Shown in pieces: positions 7,393 through 16,127 of a stretch of DNA of 34,143 bases; position 1 is the stretch's first letter; every line of letters begins with the position of its first letter. The DNA comes from a virus. Below the pieces are notes generated by a model, which was given only the letters and a program-made list of their open reading frames with translations, ran no database searches and was not told the DNA's origin. The stretch spans positions 1-34,143 of IMG/VR virus record IMGVR_UViG_3300035670_000776; one strand, given 5' to 3'. A program made the position numbers and the translations under genes.

Positions 7393-9003
7393 ATGCCTAC
7401 ACAACGCATAGCTTTTAAAGACTGGTTACCAGACCAACCTAGCATATTAGACTCTGTATCAGAAGCTAATAATGTTATTCCTTTAGCTGTAGGTTATGGT
7501 CCATTTAAATCAGCAGTAACATTTTCAGGTGCAGCTTCAGAAGACTTGAATAATTGCTTTGCTGCTAAACTAGACAATGACGTATTTATCTTTGCTGGTG
7601 GTGCTACTAAACTATTTAAAGTAGATAATGGTGATTTATCTCTAGTAGACGAGTCTAAGTCAGGTGGTTATACAGGTACAAATAGATGGCAATTCTTACA
7701 GTTTGGTAGTCTTGCAATTGCATCTAATGGTTCTGAAAAGATACAGTCTTTTGACGTAAACAGTTCTACAGCTTTTGCAGACGTAAGTTCAGATGCACCT
7801 ATTGCTAAATACATTACAGCAGTTCGTGACTTTGTAGTTGCAGGTAATATTGGCGCAGGCACATCACCTAGCAAGGTGCAATGGTCAGGTATTAATGATG
7901 CAAGCACTTGGACTACTACAGCGACATCTCAAAGTGACTATCAAATTATCCCTGACGGTGGCGATATAACCGGTGTCGTAGGTGGTGAGTTTGGTATTGT
8001 ATTCTTAGAAAAAGCCATTGTCAGAATGTCATATATAGGCACACCGCTTATATTTCAATTTGACACTATCTCTCGTAACGTAGGATGTATAGAAGGTAAC
8101 TCTATTGCACAGTATTCTGGCACAGCTTACTTCTTATCAGATGATGGTTTTTACGCCACCAATGGTCAAACATTAACAGGTATAGGTTCTGAAAAGGTAG
8201 ACAGATACTTCTTTAACAACGCTAACATTGGTGATATTGACTCTATATCAACAGCAGTAGACCCTGAACGTAATTTAGTTATTTGGAATTATGGCAATAT
8301 CTCTGGTGGTCGTTCACTACTTATCTATAACTTTGAAACACAAAAATGGTGTGAAGCAGATACAGATGTAGACTATTTATCTACACTTGCTACTCCAGGT
8401 GCAACATTAGATGGTCTTGATGCTGCCTATAACGTAACAGCAGGTGCATTTGTTGTAGGTAAGTCTTATACCATTAGAACAGTAGGCTCAACATCATTTA
8501 CAGCTATAGGTGCGGTTGCCAATACTGTAGGTGTATTATTTACAGCTACAGGCGCAGGTTCAGGCACAGGTGTAGCCATAGATATGGCAGCATCAGCAGC
8601 AGGACTTAAAACAGAAGACACACTTGTAACAACACTAGACGATAGACTATATAAAGGCGGTAAGTTCTTATTCGGTGGTGTTCGTGATACTAGAATTATC
8701 ACATTCACAGGAACTAACGCTACAGGAAGTATCATTACTAACGACCTAGAATACGGTTATAATTCTGTCTTAACTCTTATTAGACCTTCTGTAGATAATG
8801 GTTCTGCAAACGTGCAAGTAGCAAGTCGTAGAATGTTAGATGATACTATTACTTATGGTTCATCTGTATCAGCTACAGCAGAAGATAGATGCTCTGTAAG
8901 AAGTGCAGGTCGTTATCATAGAGTAGCTTTAACACCTACAGGTGCTAACTGGTCATCTGCAATTGGCATGGATATAGAATACTCTGAACAAGGAACTAGA
9001 TAA
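7393..9003 (+). CDS. P22-like tail stabilisation (beta-propeller) protein
   Basis: A 536-residue protein starting MPTQRIAFKDWLPDQPSILDS, with NNVIPLAVGYGPFKS, AAKLDNDVFIFAGGATKLFKV, FGSLAIASNG, RDFVVAGN, WSGINDASTW and a series of repeated beta blades. This matches the podoviral family related to P22 Gp10, which closes the connector beneath the portal. One blade carries an insertion at residues 349-396 (FVVGKSYTIRTVG, FTAIGA, VGVLFTATGAGSGTG), a portable module seen in many phage virion proteins. The next gene begins with one base of overlap. Confidence 0.65.
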   Translation: MPTQRIAFKDWLPDQPSILDSVSEANNVIPLAVGYGPFKSAVTFSGAASEDLNNCFAAKLDNDVFIFAGGATKLFKVDNGDLSLVDESKSGGYTGTNRWQFLQFGSLAIASNGSEKIQSFDVNSSTAFADVSSDAPIAKYITAVRDFVVAGNIGAGTSPSKVQWSGINDASTWTTTATSQSDYQIIPDGGDITGVVGGEFGIVFLEKAIVRMSYIGTPLIFQFDTISRNVGCIEGNSIAQYSGTAYFLSDDGFYATNGQTLTGIGSEKVDRYFFNNANIGDIDSISTAVDPERNLVIWNYGNISGGRSLLIYNFETQKWCEADTDVDYLSTLATPGATLDGLDAAYNVTAGAFVVGKSYTIRTVGSTSFTAIGAVANTVGVLFTATGAGSGTGVAIDMAASAAGLKTEDTLVTTLDDRLYKGGKFLFGGVRDTRIITFTGTNATGSIITNDLEYGYNSVLTLIRPSVDNGSANVQVASRRMLDDTITYGSSVSATAEDRCSVRSAGRYHRVALTPTGANWSSAIGMDIEYSEQGTR

Positions 9004-9320
9004 TGGCACGTAGTGATATGTACCGTAAACTACCTTGGACAGGTGGTGATGCTAGAAGTGTAGCTGAAATTGTAAACAACCTTGTAGAAGGCAAAAGCAA
9101 CAATACAGGTGACTTTTCTACTGCAACAAGCACGACTACAACAACGCTTAGTAATGAACGCATAGGGTTTAACTCTGTTATCTTACTTATGCCATTAGAC
9201 CTAAATTCAGCAGCAGAACTTAAAGACATTTATTTTGACAACTTTGCACAAGGTAGTTGCACAGTTAATCATGGAAGTCATGGTGTTTCAAGGAACTATC
9301 GTTATATAATAGTAGGATGA
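9003..9320 (+). CDS. small virion-associated protein
   Basis: A 105-residue protein: MARSDMYRKLPWTGGDARSVAEIVNNLVEGKSNNTG, a Thr-rich link, then LSNERIGFNSVILLMPLDLNSAAELKDIYFDNFAQGSCTVNHGS and a final YRYIIVG. The RIGxNSVILLMP ... TxNH ... RxYRYxxxG pattern is common in small proteins next to the P22-like tail protein in podoviruses, probably a beta-rich trimeric cap. It overlaps the previous gene by one base and the next by four. Structural role is inferred from pattern and place. Confidence 0.55.
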   Translation: MARSDMYRKLPWTGGDARSVAEIVNNLVEGKSNNTGDFSTATSTTTTTLSNERIGFNSVILLMPLDLNSAAELKDIYFDNFAQGSCTVNHGSHGVSRNYRYIIVG

Positions 9321-9715
9321 TTTTACATTACATACCTAAAGACCAACTTAGGACTCATTGGGAGTTTATTAAACATGGTCTTGAAATAGTCAGAAGCAAA
9401 GGTCATCCTGAGTGGTTAGCAGAAGATGTCTATTGTGACTGTTACGAACAACGTTCTATGATATTTCTAGCAGTAACCGATAACAAACCTTATGGCTTTG
9501 TAGTATTACAACCTATGGGAAATACAATTCACATATGGGCAGCATGGTCATCACTTAATGACGATTTATTATTAACACAAGCATTTCAAGAAATACAAGC
9601 AATAGCAAAACAAGGCAGTAAAACAAGAATTACTTTTACATCTCAAAGACGTGGCTGGGATAAAAAAGCTCTACAAATGGGTTTTAAACCTTCAACATGG
9701 GAATATACACTTTAA
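9317..9715 (+). CDS. GNAT-like acetyltransferase-fold protein
   Basis: A 132-residue protein with the strand order of a small GNAT fold: IFLAVTDNKPYGFVVLQPMG, IHIWAAWS, a long helix (DDLLLTQAFQEIQAIAKQG), TRITFTSQRRGWDKKALQMGFKPSTWEYTL. The closing RRGWDKKALQMGFKP resembles the usual GNAT end, where an aromatic-rich strand follows the last helix. The acetyl-CoA loop (R/QxxGxG/A) is not clear, so it may have lost activity. Related proteins occur among podoviral tail genes. Substrate unknown. Confidence 0.55.
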   Translation: MILHYIPKDQLRTHWEFIKHGLEIVRSKGHPEWLAEDVYCDCYEQRSMIFLAVTDNKPYGFVVLQPMGNTIHIWAAWSSLNDDLLLTQAFQEIQAIAKQGSKTRITFTSQRRGWDKKALQMGFKPSTWEYTL

Positions 9716-9725
9716 GGAAAGAAAT

Positions 9726-10841
9726 ATGAAATTACTGAATTTATCTAATTGGCTTACAGGTTTAGTGGAGTCATTTACATTTTATGGTGGTGGCGGTGGT
9801 GGTGGTCAGTCACAAACAACTACATCTGGTATTGACCCATCTATGAGACCTTATGTTGAAAAAGGTTTATCAGAAGCTCAAAAACTTTACGAAACATATA
9901 CACCAAAATACTTTGAAGGTCAAACATACGTAAGTCCATCTGCTCAAACAGAGTCAGCACTTACTATGGCAGAACAACAAGCAAGAGCAGGTAGCCCTCT
10001 TATTAACCAAGCATTAGCTCAACAACAAGGTGCTGTAAGTGGTCAATATTTAGGTGCTAACCCTTACTTAGAAGCAGCATTAAGACCAGGACAACAAGCA
10101 GCTACACAAGCATATCAACAAGCTATTGGTTCTACACGTAGTGGTGCAGCACAAGCAGGTCGTTATGGTTCAGGAGCACAAACACAATTAGAAGGTCTAT
10201 CACAACAAAACTTAGCTAATGCTTTAGCAAACCAAGCAGGTCAAGCAGCATATCAAAACTATGCTTCAGAACGTGGCTTACAAGAACAAGCAGCTAGAAA
10301 TGCTCCTACAATGGCTCAAGCAGCTTATCAACCTATTAATCAACTATTACAAACTGGTCAAGCTCGTGAAAACTATGCTCAACAAGCTCTACAAGCTGAA
10401 CTAGACCGATTTAACTTCCAACAAAACTTACCATACCAAAGACTTGCACAATTTACATCTACAGTAGCTGGTCAACCATTAACTACTCGTTCAGAAACAA
10501 CATCTAGTGGTGGTGGCAAGATTGTATGTACAGCTATGAATGCTGAATATGGCTTTGGTAGCTTCCGTAACGCTATCTGGTTAGCTCAGTCTAAAGACTT
10601 AGACCCAGCATACGAAAAAGGTTATCACACTCTATTCTTACCATTAGTAAACTATGCTTACAAAGCAGGTGAAAAGAATGCCCTACAACGCATTTTAAGG
10701 GGTGTTTTAGAGCATATCGCAAGACACCGTACTGCTGATATATGGAAACAAAAAAGAGGTAAAACTAGAGACAATTTAGGTATGGTTTACAGATTCATTC
10801 TTGAACCAATTTGCTATGTAGTAGGAAAGGTAGGCAGATAA
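9726..10841 (+). CDS. ejection/internal virion protein, Gly-Gln-rich
   Basis: This 371-residue protein starts at the ATG 9726 behind AAGGAAAG; an upstream in-frame ATG lies inside the GNAT-like gene and is less likely. It has a Gly7 tract near residues 21-27 and a long Ala/Gln-rich helical stretch (about 80-260). The C-terminal domain reads KIVCTAMNAEYGFGSFRNAIWL ... YEKGYHTLFLPLVNYAYK, a frequent ending in internal or ejection proteins of aquatic podoviruses. It is probably carried in the capsid and released into the cell envelope with DNA. Overlaps the next gene by one base. Confidence 0.6.
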   Translation: MKLLNLSNWLTGLVESFTFYGGGGGGGQSQTTTSGIDPSMRPYVEKGLSEAQKLYETYTPKYFEGQTYVSPSAQTESALTMAEQQARAGSPLINQALAQQQGAVSGQYLGANPYLEAALRPGQQAATQAYQQAIGSTRSGAAQAGRYGSGAQTQLEGLSQQNLANALANQAGQAAYQNYASERGLQEQAARNAPTMAQAAYQPINQLLQTGQARENYAQQALQAELDRFNFQQNLPYQRLAQFTSTVAGQPLTTRSETTSSGGGKIVCTAMNAEYGFGSFRNAIWLAQSKDLDPAYEKGYHTLFLPLVNYAYKAGEKNALQRILRGVLEHIARHRTADIWKQKRGKTRDNLGMVYRFILEPICYVVGKVGR

Positions 10842-11464
10842 TGAGTGACCCAATAACAGCAGCAGCTATAGGTGCAGGTATAAGTGGTGGCACATCTTTA
10901 TTACAAGGTAAAAAATTAGGCACATCTTTAAGAGATGCAGCTATTGGTGGTGCATTAGGTGGAGCAGGTGGCTATCTAGGTGGTGCTATGGGTGGCGCAG
11001 GTAGCGTTGGTGGTGCTGCAAAAGGTGGAATTAACTTCTCTAGTATTGGTTCTGGTTTAGGTGGTACTGCAGGTCTTCCAGCAACTGGACAAGGTATTAA
11101 TCTAGCTTCTTTAGGATATGATGCAACACAAGGTGCTAACTTATTAGGTAACTTAGGAACTGGCATTACGCAAACAGCTAATCCATTATTATACTTAGAT
11201 GATGCAGCAAATTTAACAAACCCAGTTAGTGATAGCGTATTTAATAGAATGGGTACTTCTGTTATGGATTCAATTAAAGCTAATCCATTTCCAGCACTAA
11301 ATTTAGGTATGAACGCTTATGATAGAATGAATCCATCACAAGCTCCATTACAACCATCCCCAATGTTAAACGCACAACAACTTATGGGTCAACAAGGTCC
11401 TGTACCTACTCCACAGTTTAATAGTTTATTACAACCATCAAGACGACCAATTTTAATAGGATAA
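10841..11464 (+). CDS. glycine-rich ejection-type protein
   Basis: A 207-residue protein (MSDPITAAAIGAGISGGTSLLQG...). Its first 90 residues are Gly/Ala-rich with glycine-zipper character (AAIGGALGGAGGYLGGAMGGAG), typical of membrane-inserting ejection proteins; the rest is Pro/Gln-rich. The start at 10841 shares one base with the preceding stop (TAATG), which is why it was preferred to an in-frame ATG 30 nt upstream. Its place between two other ejection-type genes supports the role. No family is recognised beyond that pattern. Confidence 0.55.
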   Translation: MSDPITAAAIGAGISGGTSLLQGKKLGTSLRDAAIGGALGGAGGYLGGAMGGAGSVGGAAKGGINFSSIGSGLGGTAGLPATGQGINLASLGYDATQGANLLGNLGTGITQTANPLLYLDDAANLTNPVSDSVFNRMGTSVMDSIKANPFPALNLGMNAYDRMNPSQAPLQPSPMLNAQQLMGQQGPVPTPQFNSLLQPSRRPILIG

Positions 11465-11467
11465 ATC

Positions 11468-12628
11468 ATGGCACTATTTGATAACAACCCATTGTATGAA
11501 AATATATCATCACTTGCTAATCCAATTACATCTGGCATTGGAGGTTTGTTTAAAGGTATGACTCCTTTTGGTAGTTCTATACCTAGTGGTATTTTAGACC
11601 CAGCCCAAGAAGAAAAACTACGCAATCAAGCATTATTTCAAGGTTTATTAGGAACTGCTGCCACATACTTAGCTACACCTAAAAACTTAAATGCAGGTTC
11701 ACCATTACCATATATTGGAAAAGCATTTTTAGGTGGTATGGGTGCATCTCAAGATGTAATAGATAGAGCATTAACATCTGAGTATAGAAAGCAATTAACA
11801 GCTAATAGAGGCGATAATATCAGAACTATTAAACAAGATAGATTTGAAATTACTCAAGAAAAACAACCAGACGGTACATTTAAAGAAATTGCAAGAAGTC
11901 CAATAGATGCTCCTTTAGAAGCAAAACCAGAATCATTTACTGATGCCTATAAAAATGCAGCTCTTGAATTATTTGGCACAGCTAATATAAACAGTTTAAG
12001 TGCGGAAGATAGAGTAAAAGTTGGTAAATTAGCAAGAGAAAATCAAGCAGCTAACAAACCTGAAACTAAAATTGTTATGCCTGCTGGTCAAACAAAATAC
12101 GAAGAAAGACTTGGTACAATAAGAGCAGAACAAGATGTTGAATTAGTTAATACAGCTAATAAATCTAAAAACAATATTTCTAAAATTGATATGACATTAA
12201 ATCAAATACAAAACTCAGACGCAATTACAGGTTTTGGTGCTGATATTCAAAAAAATGTAAATAGATTTAAGGCTAAAGTATTAAAAGATGCTAAAGCTGG
12301 TAAACAAGTTGCAGATACAGAAATTCTTGATGCTTTCTTAGGTTCAGATGTATTCCCACAAATTGGCGCACTTGGTATTGGCGCTAAAGGTTTAGATACT
12401 CCAGCAGAAAGAGAGTTCTTGCGTCAAGTAATGACTGGTACTATTTCTATGGATAAAAATGCTTTAATTAAAATGACTCAAATTAGACGTGATATAGAAA
12501 AACGTTCTATTGATAGATACAACTCAGCATTACAATCTGGTGAATTAGATGATTATTTTACGTCAACTAAACGTCAAAAGAAATTAATTGACATACCAGA
12601 TAATAGTGGTTTTAGAATTGTTCCTTAA
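11468..12628 (+). CDS. internal virion/ejection protein
   Basis: A 386-residue protein. The N-terminal 100 residues are mixed Gly/Ala-rich (ANPITSGIGGLFKGMTPFGSS ... GAFL-type segments). The rest is a long charged helical region, including IRAEQDVELVNTANKSKNNISKIDMTLNQI. Near residues 290-330 (FPQIGALGIGAKGLDTPAEREFLRQVMTG) is a pattern recurrent in phage ejection proteins. It lies 3 nt after the previous gene and 8 nt before the next. A role in DNA ejection is inferred from the block. Confidence 0.55.
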   Translation: MALFDNNPLYENISSLANPITSGIGGLFKGMTPFGSSIPSGILDPAQEEKLRNQALFQGLLGTAATYLATPKNLNAGSPLPYIGKAFLGGMGASQDVIDRALTSEYRKQLTANRGDNIRTIKQDRFEITQEKQPDGTFKEIARSPIDAPLEAKPESFTDAYKNAALELFGTANINSLSAEDRVKVGKLARENQAANKPETKIVMPAGQTKYEERLGTIRAEQDVELVNTANKSKNNISKIDMTLNQIQNSDAITGFGADIQKNVNRFKAKVLKDAKAGKQVADTEILDAFLGSDVFPQIGALGIGAKGLDTPAEREFLRQVMTGTISMDKNALIKMTQIRRDIEKRSIDRYNSALQSGELDDYFTSTKRQKKLIDIPDNSGFRIVP

Positions 12629-12636
12629 GGATAAAT

Positions 12637-14574
12637 ATGCCAATTTTTAAAGTAGAAGCTCCTGATGGTAGCATAATTAAAGTAGAGGCACCTGAAGGTG
12701 CAACGCAACAACAAATACTTGATTTTGCTAAATCACAATATGTTCAAAAACCATCTACACAACAAACACAACAACAAACTTATAATCCAACAGCAGAAGC
12801 AGCAAGAGCTGTAGGACAAGGTGTAACATTTGGATTTGGTGAAGAAGCAGAAGCTGGTATTAGGTCTGCATTAGGTCAAGGACAATATAAAGATATACGT
12901 GACCAATTAAGACTACAACAGGCTCAATTTCAAAAAGAAAGTCCTTATCTTAGCACAGGTTTAGAAATTGCTGGTGGACTTACAACACCTGCTGGTATAT
13001 ATGGTTTAGGTTCTAAAGCATTATTAAAAGGTGGTAGAACAGCTTTAGGAAACATTGGAAGAGGTGCTGCTATTGGTGGTGCTGCTGGTGCTGTTACAGG
13101 TGCTGGTGTTGCACCTGAATTGCAAGACGTACCTAGAAGCTCTTTATATTATGGAGCTGGTGGTGCAGCAATAGGTGGCGCAGCAGTTCCAGCTATAGCA
13201 TTAACTGGTAGAGGTTTAAGAAGCATTGCTCAAGGTTTTGGTCTTGGACAAAAAGAAGGTATTGCAACAAGAAAACTATCTGAAACTTTAGAGAAAGAAA
13301 ACCTTACACCTGCTGACGTTAGAACTGTTTTAGACGAATATAGAAATGTTGGAGTTCCTGAAGCTACTATTGCTGATTTAGGAGCTAATTTACAAAAACT
13401 TGGATATTCTTCTTACATTGTACCAAGCAAAGCTAAAACAACAACTGAAAAATTTTTACAAGAAAGAACAGCAGGACTGCCATCTCAACTTGTAGAAGGT
13501 TTAACACAAAAATCAGGCGTTGAAGCAAAACAATTTGGATTTGACTATATAACAGATTTAGCTAACAAACAACAAACTCAATCACGTAAATTATATCCAA
13601 AAGCATATTCTAAAGATATTCCAGCAGAACCATTTAGAAAATATGCAGATAGAGATTTGTTTAAACAAGCATATACTGAAGCTCAAAAAAGTGCTGATGC
13701 TTTAGGTCAACCATTGCCAAGTTTAGATGCTTTAAATAATGCTGATTTTGTTCCAACATCTTTATTGCATGATATTAAAATTGGTTTAGATAGAGTATAT
13801 AGTAAGGAAGTAGAACCTATTACAGGCAAGGTAAGTGGTTATGGTGCTGATATTGCTAAAGTTAAAAGAGAATTTAATGACGCAATTAAACAATATAATC
13901 CTGAATATAAACTTGCTAACAAAAAATTTGCTGACTCTGCTGAACTACAAAATGCGTATAAAACAGGTAATGATTATTTAAAAATGAGTGAAAGCGAATT
14001 AATAAGTAATTTAAAAGATATGAGACCTGCTGAAAAAGAAGCATTTAGAGTTGGTATGCTATCTAAAGTAAAAGATAATTTATCTACATTTGAAGGTGTT
14101 GACTTTACTAAAAAAGTATTTGGTTCTGATAGAAAACGTAGCGCATTAAGAACAGCTTTTGATAGTGCAAAAAGTTATGATGAATTTATTAAACAAGTAG
14201 AAGGTCAAAAACAATTAATTCAAACAAGTAGAAAAGTTTTAGGTGGTTCTCCTACAGTAGAAAATGCTATGGCTGCACAAGATTTACAAGATATTGCTCC
14301 ATTAGCTAGTGGAAATGTAACTGGTTTCCTTTCTAATTTAGCTGGTCGTGGCATATCAAGGGCAGGTGGCATTAGACCTTCTGTTGCTGAAGAATTGCAA
14401 AAAAGATTATTTACTACTAACCCACAAGAGCAATATTCTATTTTAAGAGATATAGAAGAAGCTCGTAGAAGACAAGGTTCATTATTAAGACAACCAGGTA
14501 CTTATGGCATTATTGGCGGCGAAATACCTGGATTATTAAACAATGAAATGACAACTATAGATATACCTATTTAA
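12637..14574 (+). CDS. large internal virion/ejection protein
   Basis: A 645-residue protein beginning MPIFKVEAPDGSIIKVEAPEGATQQQILDFAKSQY, a small N-terminal domain common in large internal virion proteins of aquatic podoviruses. A glycine-zipper hydrophobic region follows (about 130-200: GRGAAIGGAAGAVTGAG, YYGAGGAAIGGAA), compatible with insertion into the envelope. A long helical part rich in Lys, Glu and Ala makes up the rest. It ends the virion block, just before the lysis genes. No lytic transglycosylase motif was seen. Confidence 0.6.
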   Translation: MPIFKVEAPDGSIIKVEAPEGATQQQILDFAKSQYVQKPSTQQTQQQTYNPTAEAARAVGQGVTFGFGEEAEAGIRSALGQGQYKDIRDQLRLQQAQFQKESPYLSTGLEIAGGLTTPAGIYGLGSKALLKGGRTALGNIGRGAAIGGAAGAVTGAGVAPELQDVPRSSLYYGAGGAAIGGAAVPAIALTGRGLRSIAQGFGLGQKEGIATRKLSETLEKENLTPADVRTVLDEYRNVGVPEATIADLGANLQKLGYSSYIVPSKAKTTTEKFLQERTAGLPSQLVEGLTQKSGVEAKQFGFDYITDLANKQQTQSRKLYPKAYSKDIPAEPFRKYADRDLFKQAYTEAQKSADALGQPLPSLDALNNADFVPTSLLHDIKIGLDRVYSKEVEPITGKVSGYGADIAKVKREFNDAIKQYNPEYKLANKKFADSAELQNAYKTGNDYLKMSESELISNLKDMRPAEKEAFRVGMLSKVKDNLSTFEGVDFTKKVFGSDRKRSALRTAFDSAKSYDEFIKQVEGQKQLIQTSRKVLGGSPTVENAMAAQDLQDIAPLASGNVTGFLSNLAGRGISRAGGIRPSVAEELQKRLFTTNPQEQYSILRDIEEARRRQGSLLRQPGTYGIIGGEIPGLLNNEMTTIDIPI

Positions 14575-14587
14575 TTAAGGAATTGTA

Positions 14588-14746
14588 ATGGTAAAGACAG
14601 ACGTAGAATCACGTTTAAGTACGCATGAAGAAGTATGTGCGTTACGTTATGAGCAAATAAACGCAAGACTCAAACGCCTAGAACAAATCTTATTAGGCAC
14701 AGCAGGTTTCGTTATCGTATTTTTGTTGACACACTTTACAAAATGA
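14588..14746 (+). CDS. XhlA-like small membrane protein
   Basis: A 52-residue protein with a ribosome binding site (AAGGAATT). An N-terminal coiled coil (VESRLSTHEEVCALRYEQINARLKRLEQIL) leads into one membrane segment (LLGTAGFVIVFLLTHF). The HEEVCAxRYxxINxRLxRLE pattern followed by a single C-terminal TM is that of XhlA-type haemolysin/holin accessory proteins. Its stop overlaps the next ATG (ATGA). It heads the lysis cassette, which supports the call. Confidence 0.6.
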   Translation: MVKTDVESRLSTHEEVCALRYEQINARLKRLEQILLGTAGFVIVFLLTHFTK

Positions 14747-15102
14747 CATTTATTACAGAGAACAATATAGCCAATCTTTATTCGGCTTTAATAGAGTTCC
14801 CTGTATTTGACGAGTATAAACTACCACCTGCATCTAAAGTAGACTTTGTAATAGTGCATGACGATACTATATGTGGGCAATATGAACCACCAGAACAAGG
14901 TGAGCCTCATGTTATTACTATATCTACTGCACGTCATTCTCATCTATATCCTGTCTTAATGACTTTATGCCATGAGATTATCCATATGTGCGTATATTTA
15001 GACTCACCTAAAACAGAACAATATGCAAGCCATAAAGGTTTATTTTTAAAACTACAAAAGCGTGTAGCCAAGATGTATGGCTTTGACCCTAAAGAATTAT
15101 AA
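14743..15102 (+). CDS. SprT-like zinc metalloprotein
   Basis: A 119-residue protein with HEIIH at residues 77-81 (LCHEIIHMCVYLDSP) and a downstream HKGLF (His97) that would be the third zinc ligand, as in SprT-like proteases. The surrounding GQYEPPEQGEPHVITI resembles the SprT strand region. No zinc ribbon follows, so it is a minimal catalytic version. It lies within the lysis cassette, overlapping the gene before it. Whether it cuts host proteins, virion proteins or DNA-protein crosslinks is open. Confidence 0.65.
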   Translation: MTFITENNIANLYSALIEFPVFDEYKLPPASKVDFVIVHDDTICGQYEPPEQGEPHVITISTARHSHLYPVLMTLCHEIIHMCVYLDSPKTEQYASHKGLFLKLQKRVAKMYGFDPKEL

Positions 15103-15484
15103 GGAGAATATCATAGACCCAATTACTATATTAGCAGCATTAGGACCATTAGCAGTAGACTTAGGTAAGTCACTTATTAATCGCTTTATAGCACCTGACC
15201 AATTCAAGCCAGCTACTATAGAACAATATACTCAAATGAAACAAATTGACTTAGAGTTCTTTAAAGTTATGAATGAAGCTGGTGGTGGTAATCCATCATA
15301 CCCTTGGGTAGAAGCTATCATAAGACTTATGAGACCTGTTATAGGGCTGCTTGTGCTTTCTACATGGGTTATTATGCACCTTAACGGTACAGCAACACCT
15401 GAAGTAGATAACTTTGCTAGTGCTGTTGGCTTCTACTTATTTGGTGAACGTTCATTACTACACATTAAAAAAAGTGCTAAATGA
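15077..15484 (+). CDS. holin, 3-TM gene-transfer-agent type
   Basis: Up to 135 residues. Homology to the GTA holin family begins at IDPITILAALGPLAVDLGKSLINRF and includes APDQFKPATIEQYTQMKQID, then PSYPWVEAIIRLMRPVIGLLVLSTWVIM and an ending with a last hydrophobic stretch (FASAVGFYLFGERS). Holins collect in the inner membrane and open it at lysis. The ATG at 15077 overlaps the SprT-like gene by 26 nt. The strong AAGGAG at 15101 points instead to a start near 15113 on a non-standard ATA. The stop overlaps the next ATG. Confidence 0.7.
   Translation: MALTLKNYKENIIDPITILAALGPLAVDLGKSLINRFIAPDQFKPATIEQYTQMKQIDLEFFKVMNEAGGGNPSYPWVEAIIRLMRPVIGLLVLSTWVIMHLNGTATPEVDNFASAVGFYLFGERSLLHIKKSAK
15101..15115 (+). 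promoter_or_regulatory. strong RBS facing an ATA codon, possible holin start
   Basis: AAGGAG (15101-15106) is followed after six bases by ATA (15113-15115), in frame with the holin and before the DPITILAALG sequence where the protein would be expected to begin. No ATG, GTG or TTG lies within reach in that frame. The only in-frame ATG is at 15077, upstream, with a poor ribosome binding site. Confidence 0.4.
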
Positions 15485-15639
15485 TATTCTTAAACATACT
15501 TAATTTTATCGGCTTATCCATACTTAAACTTATTGTAGTAGGACTGCTATTTATAATCATGGGTATTGCTTTAGTATTTATTGCAGTTATGGATTACTTA
15601 ACTCGTGCATTGGAATATATTAATTCATATGTTAATTGA
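15481..15639 (+). CDS. small membrane protein of the lysis cassette
   Basis: A 52-residue protein, almost entirely hydrophobic from residue 3 to 38 (FLNILNFIGLSILKLIVVGLLFIIMGIALVFIAVMDYL), enough for one long or two short membrane segments, then a short polar tail. The ATG overlaps the holin stop (ATGA), and its stop lies in the next gene. Possible holin partner, antiholin or spanin-like component; no lipobox seen. Family not recognised. Confidence 0.55.
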   Translation: MIFLNILNFIGLSILKLIVVGLLFIIMGIALVFIAVMDYLTRALEYINSYVN

Positions 15640-16018
15640 AGTAAAAAGGTTTGAATTTAAAGATACACATACTATAGGCAAGATGTATGTAGATGGTGTA
15701 TATGAGTGTTATACATTAGAAGATGTAGTCAGGAATGGCACTAAAGTATTAGGTAAGACTGCTATTCCTATTGGTGAATATAAACTCATTATAGACGCTT
15801 CTGTACGCTTTAAACAGGACATGCCACACATACTAAACGTTCCTAACTTTACAGGTGTTCGTATTCATTCAGGCAACACTTCAGCAGATACAGATGGATG
15901 TATATTACTTGGCACAACATGGGCAGGTAAAGACTTCATAGGTAACTCTAAAATAGCTTATAAGAAGTTCTTTGACAAACTAAAGAAAGCTAAAACAGCT
16001 ACTATTAAGATATGCTAG
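15629..16018 (+). CDS. DUF5675 family protein in the lysis cassette
   Basis: A 129-residue protein from ATG 15629 (MLIEVKRFEFKDTHTIGKMYVDG). It carries the full pattern of DUF5675: YECYTLEDVVR, GKTAIPIGEYKLIIDAS, FKQDMPHILNVPNFTGVRIHSGNTSADTDGCILLGT. The HSGN...DGCILLG segment resembles the His/Cys catalytic region of L,D-transpeptidase folds. That likeness and its place among lysis genes suggest a cell-wall role, but this is inference. The start overlaps the previous gene by 11 nt. An upstream in-frame ATG at 15605 is unlikely because it lies deeper in that gene. Confidence 0.7.
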   Translation: MLIEVKRFEFKDTHTIGKMYVDGVYECYTLEDVVRNGTKVLGKTAIPIGEYKLIIDASVRFKQDMPHILNVPNFTGVRIHSGNTSADTDGCILLGTTWAGKDFIGNSKIAYKKFFDKLKKAKTATIKIC

Positions 16019-16119
16019 ATTATCTTATCTGCGACATCCTTTGTGCTATAGACCACTTTAAATATGTATTACTCATGCTAATTATTTATCTAGTATATAA
16101 TAAAGTATCTCAACTTTAG
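16012..16119 (+). CDS. very small membrane protein
   Basis: A 35-residue frame (MLDYLICDILCAIDHFKYVLLMLIIYLVYNKVSQL) with one C-terminal membrane segment. The start overlaps the DUF5675 stop by 7 nt and the stop falls 8 nt before the next gene, so it fills the gap exactly. Two Cys near the N-terminus. Unknown function; likely real because of its fit and hydrophobic pattern. Confidence 0.4.
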   Translation: MLDYLICDILCAIDHFKYVLLMLIIYLVYNKVSQL

Positions 16120-16127
16120 AGACTACT

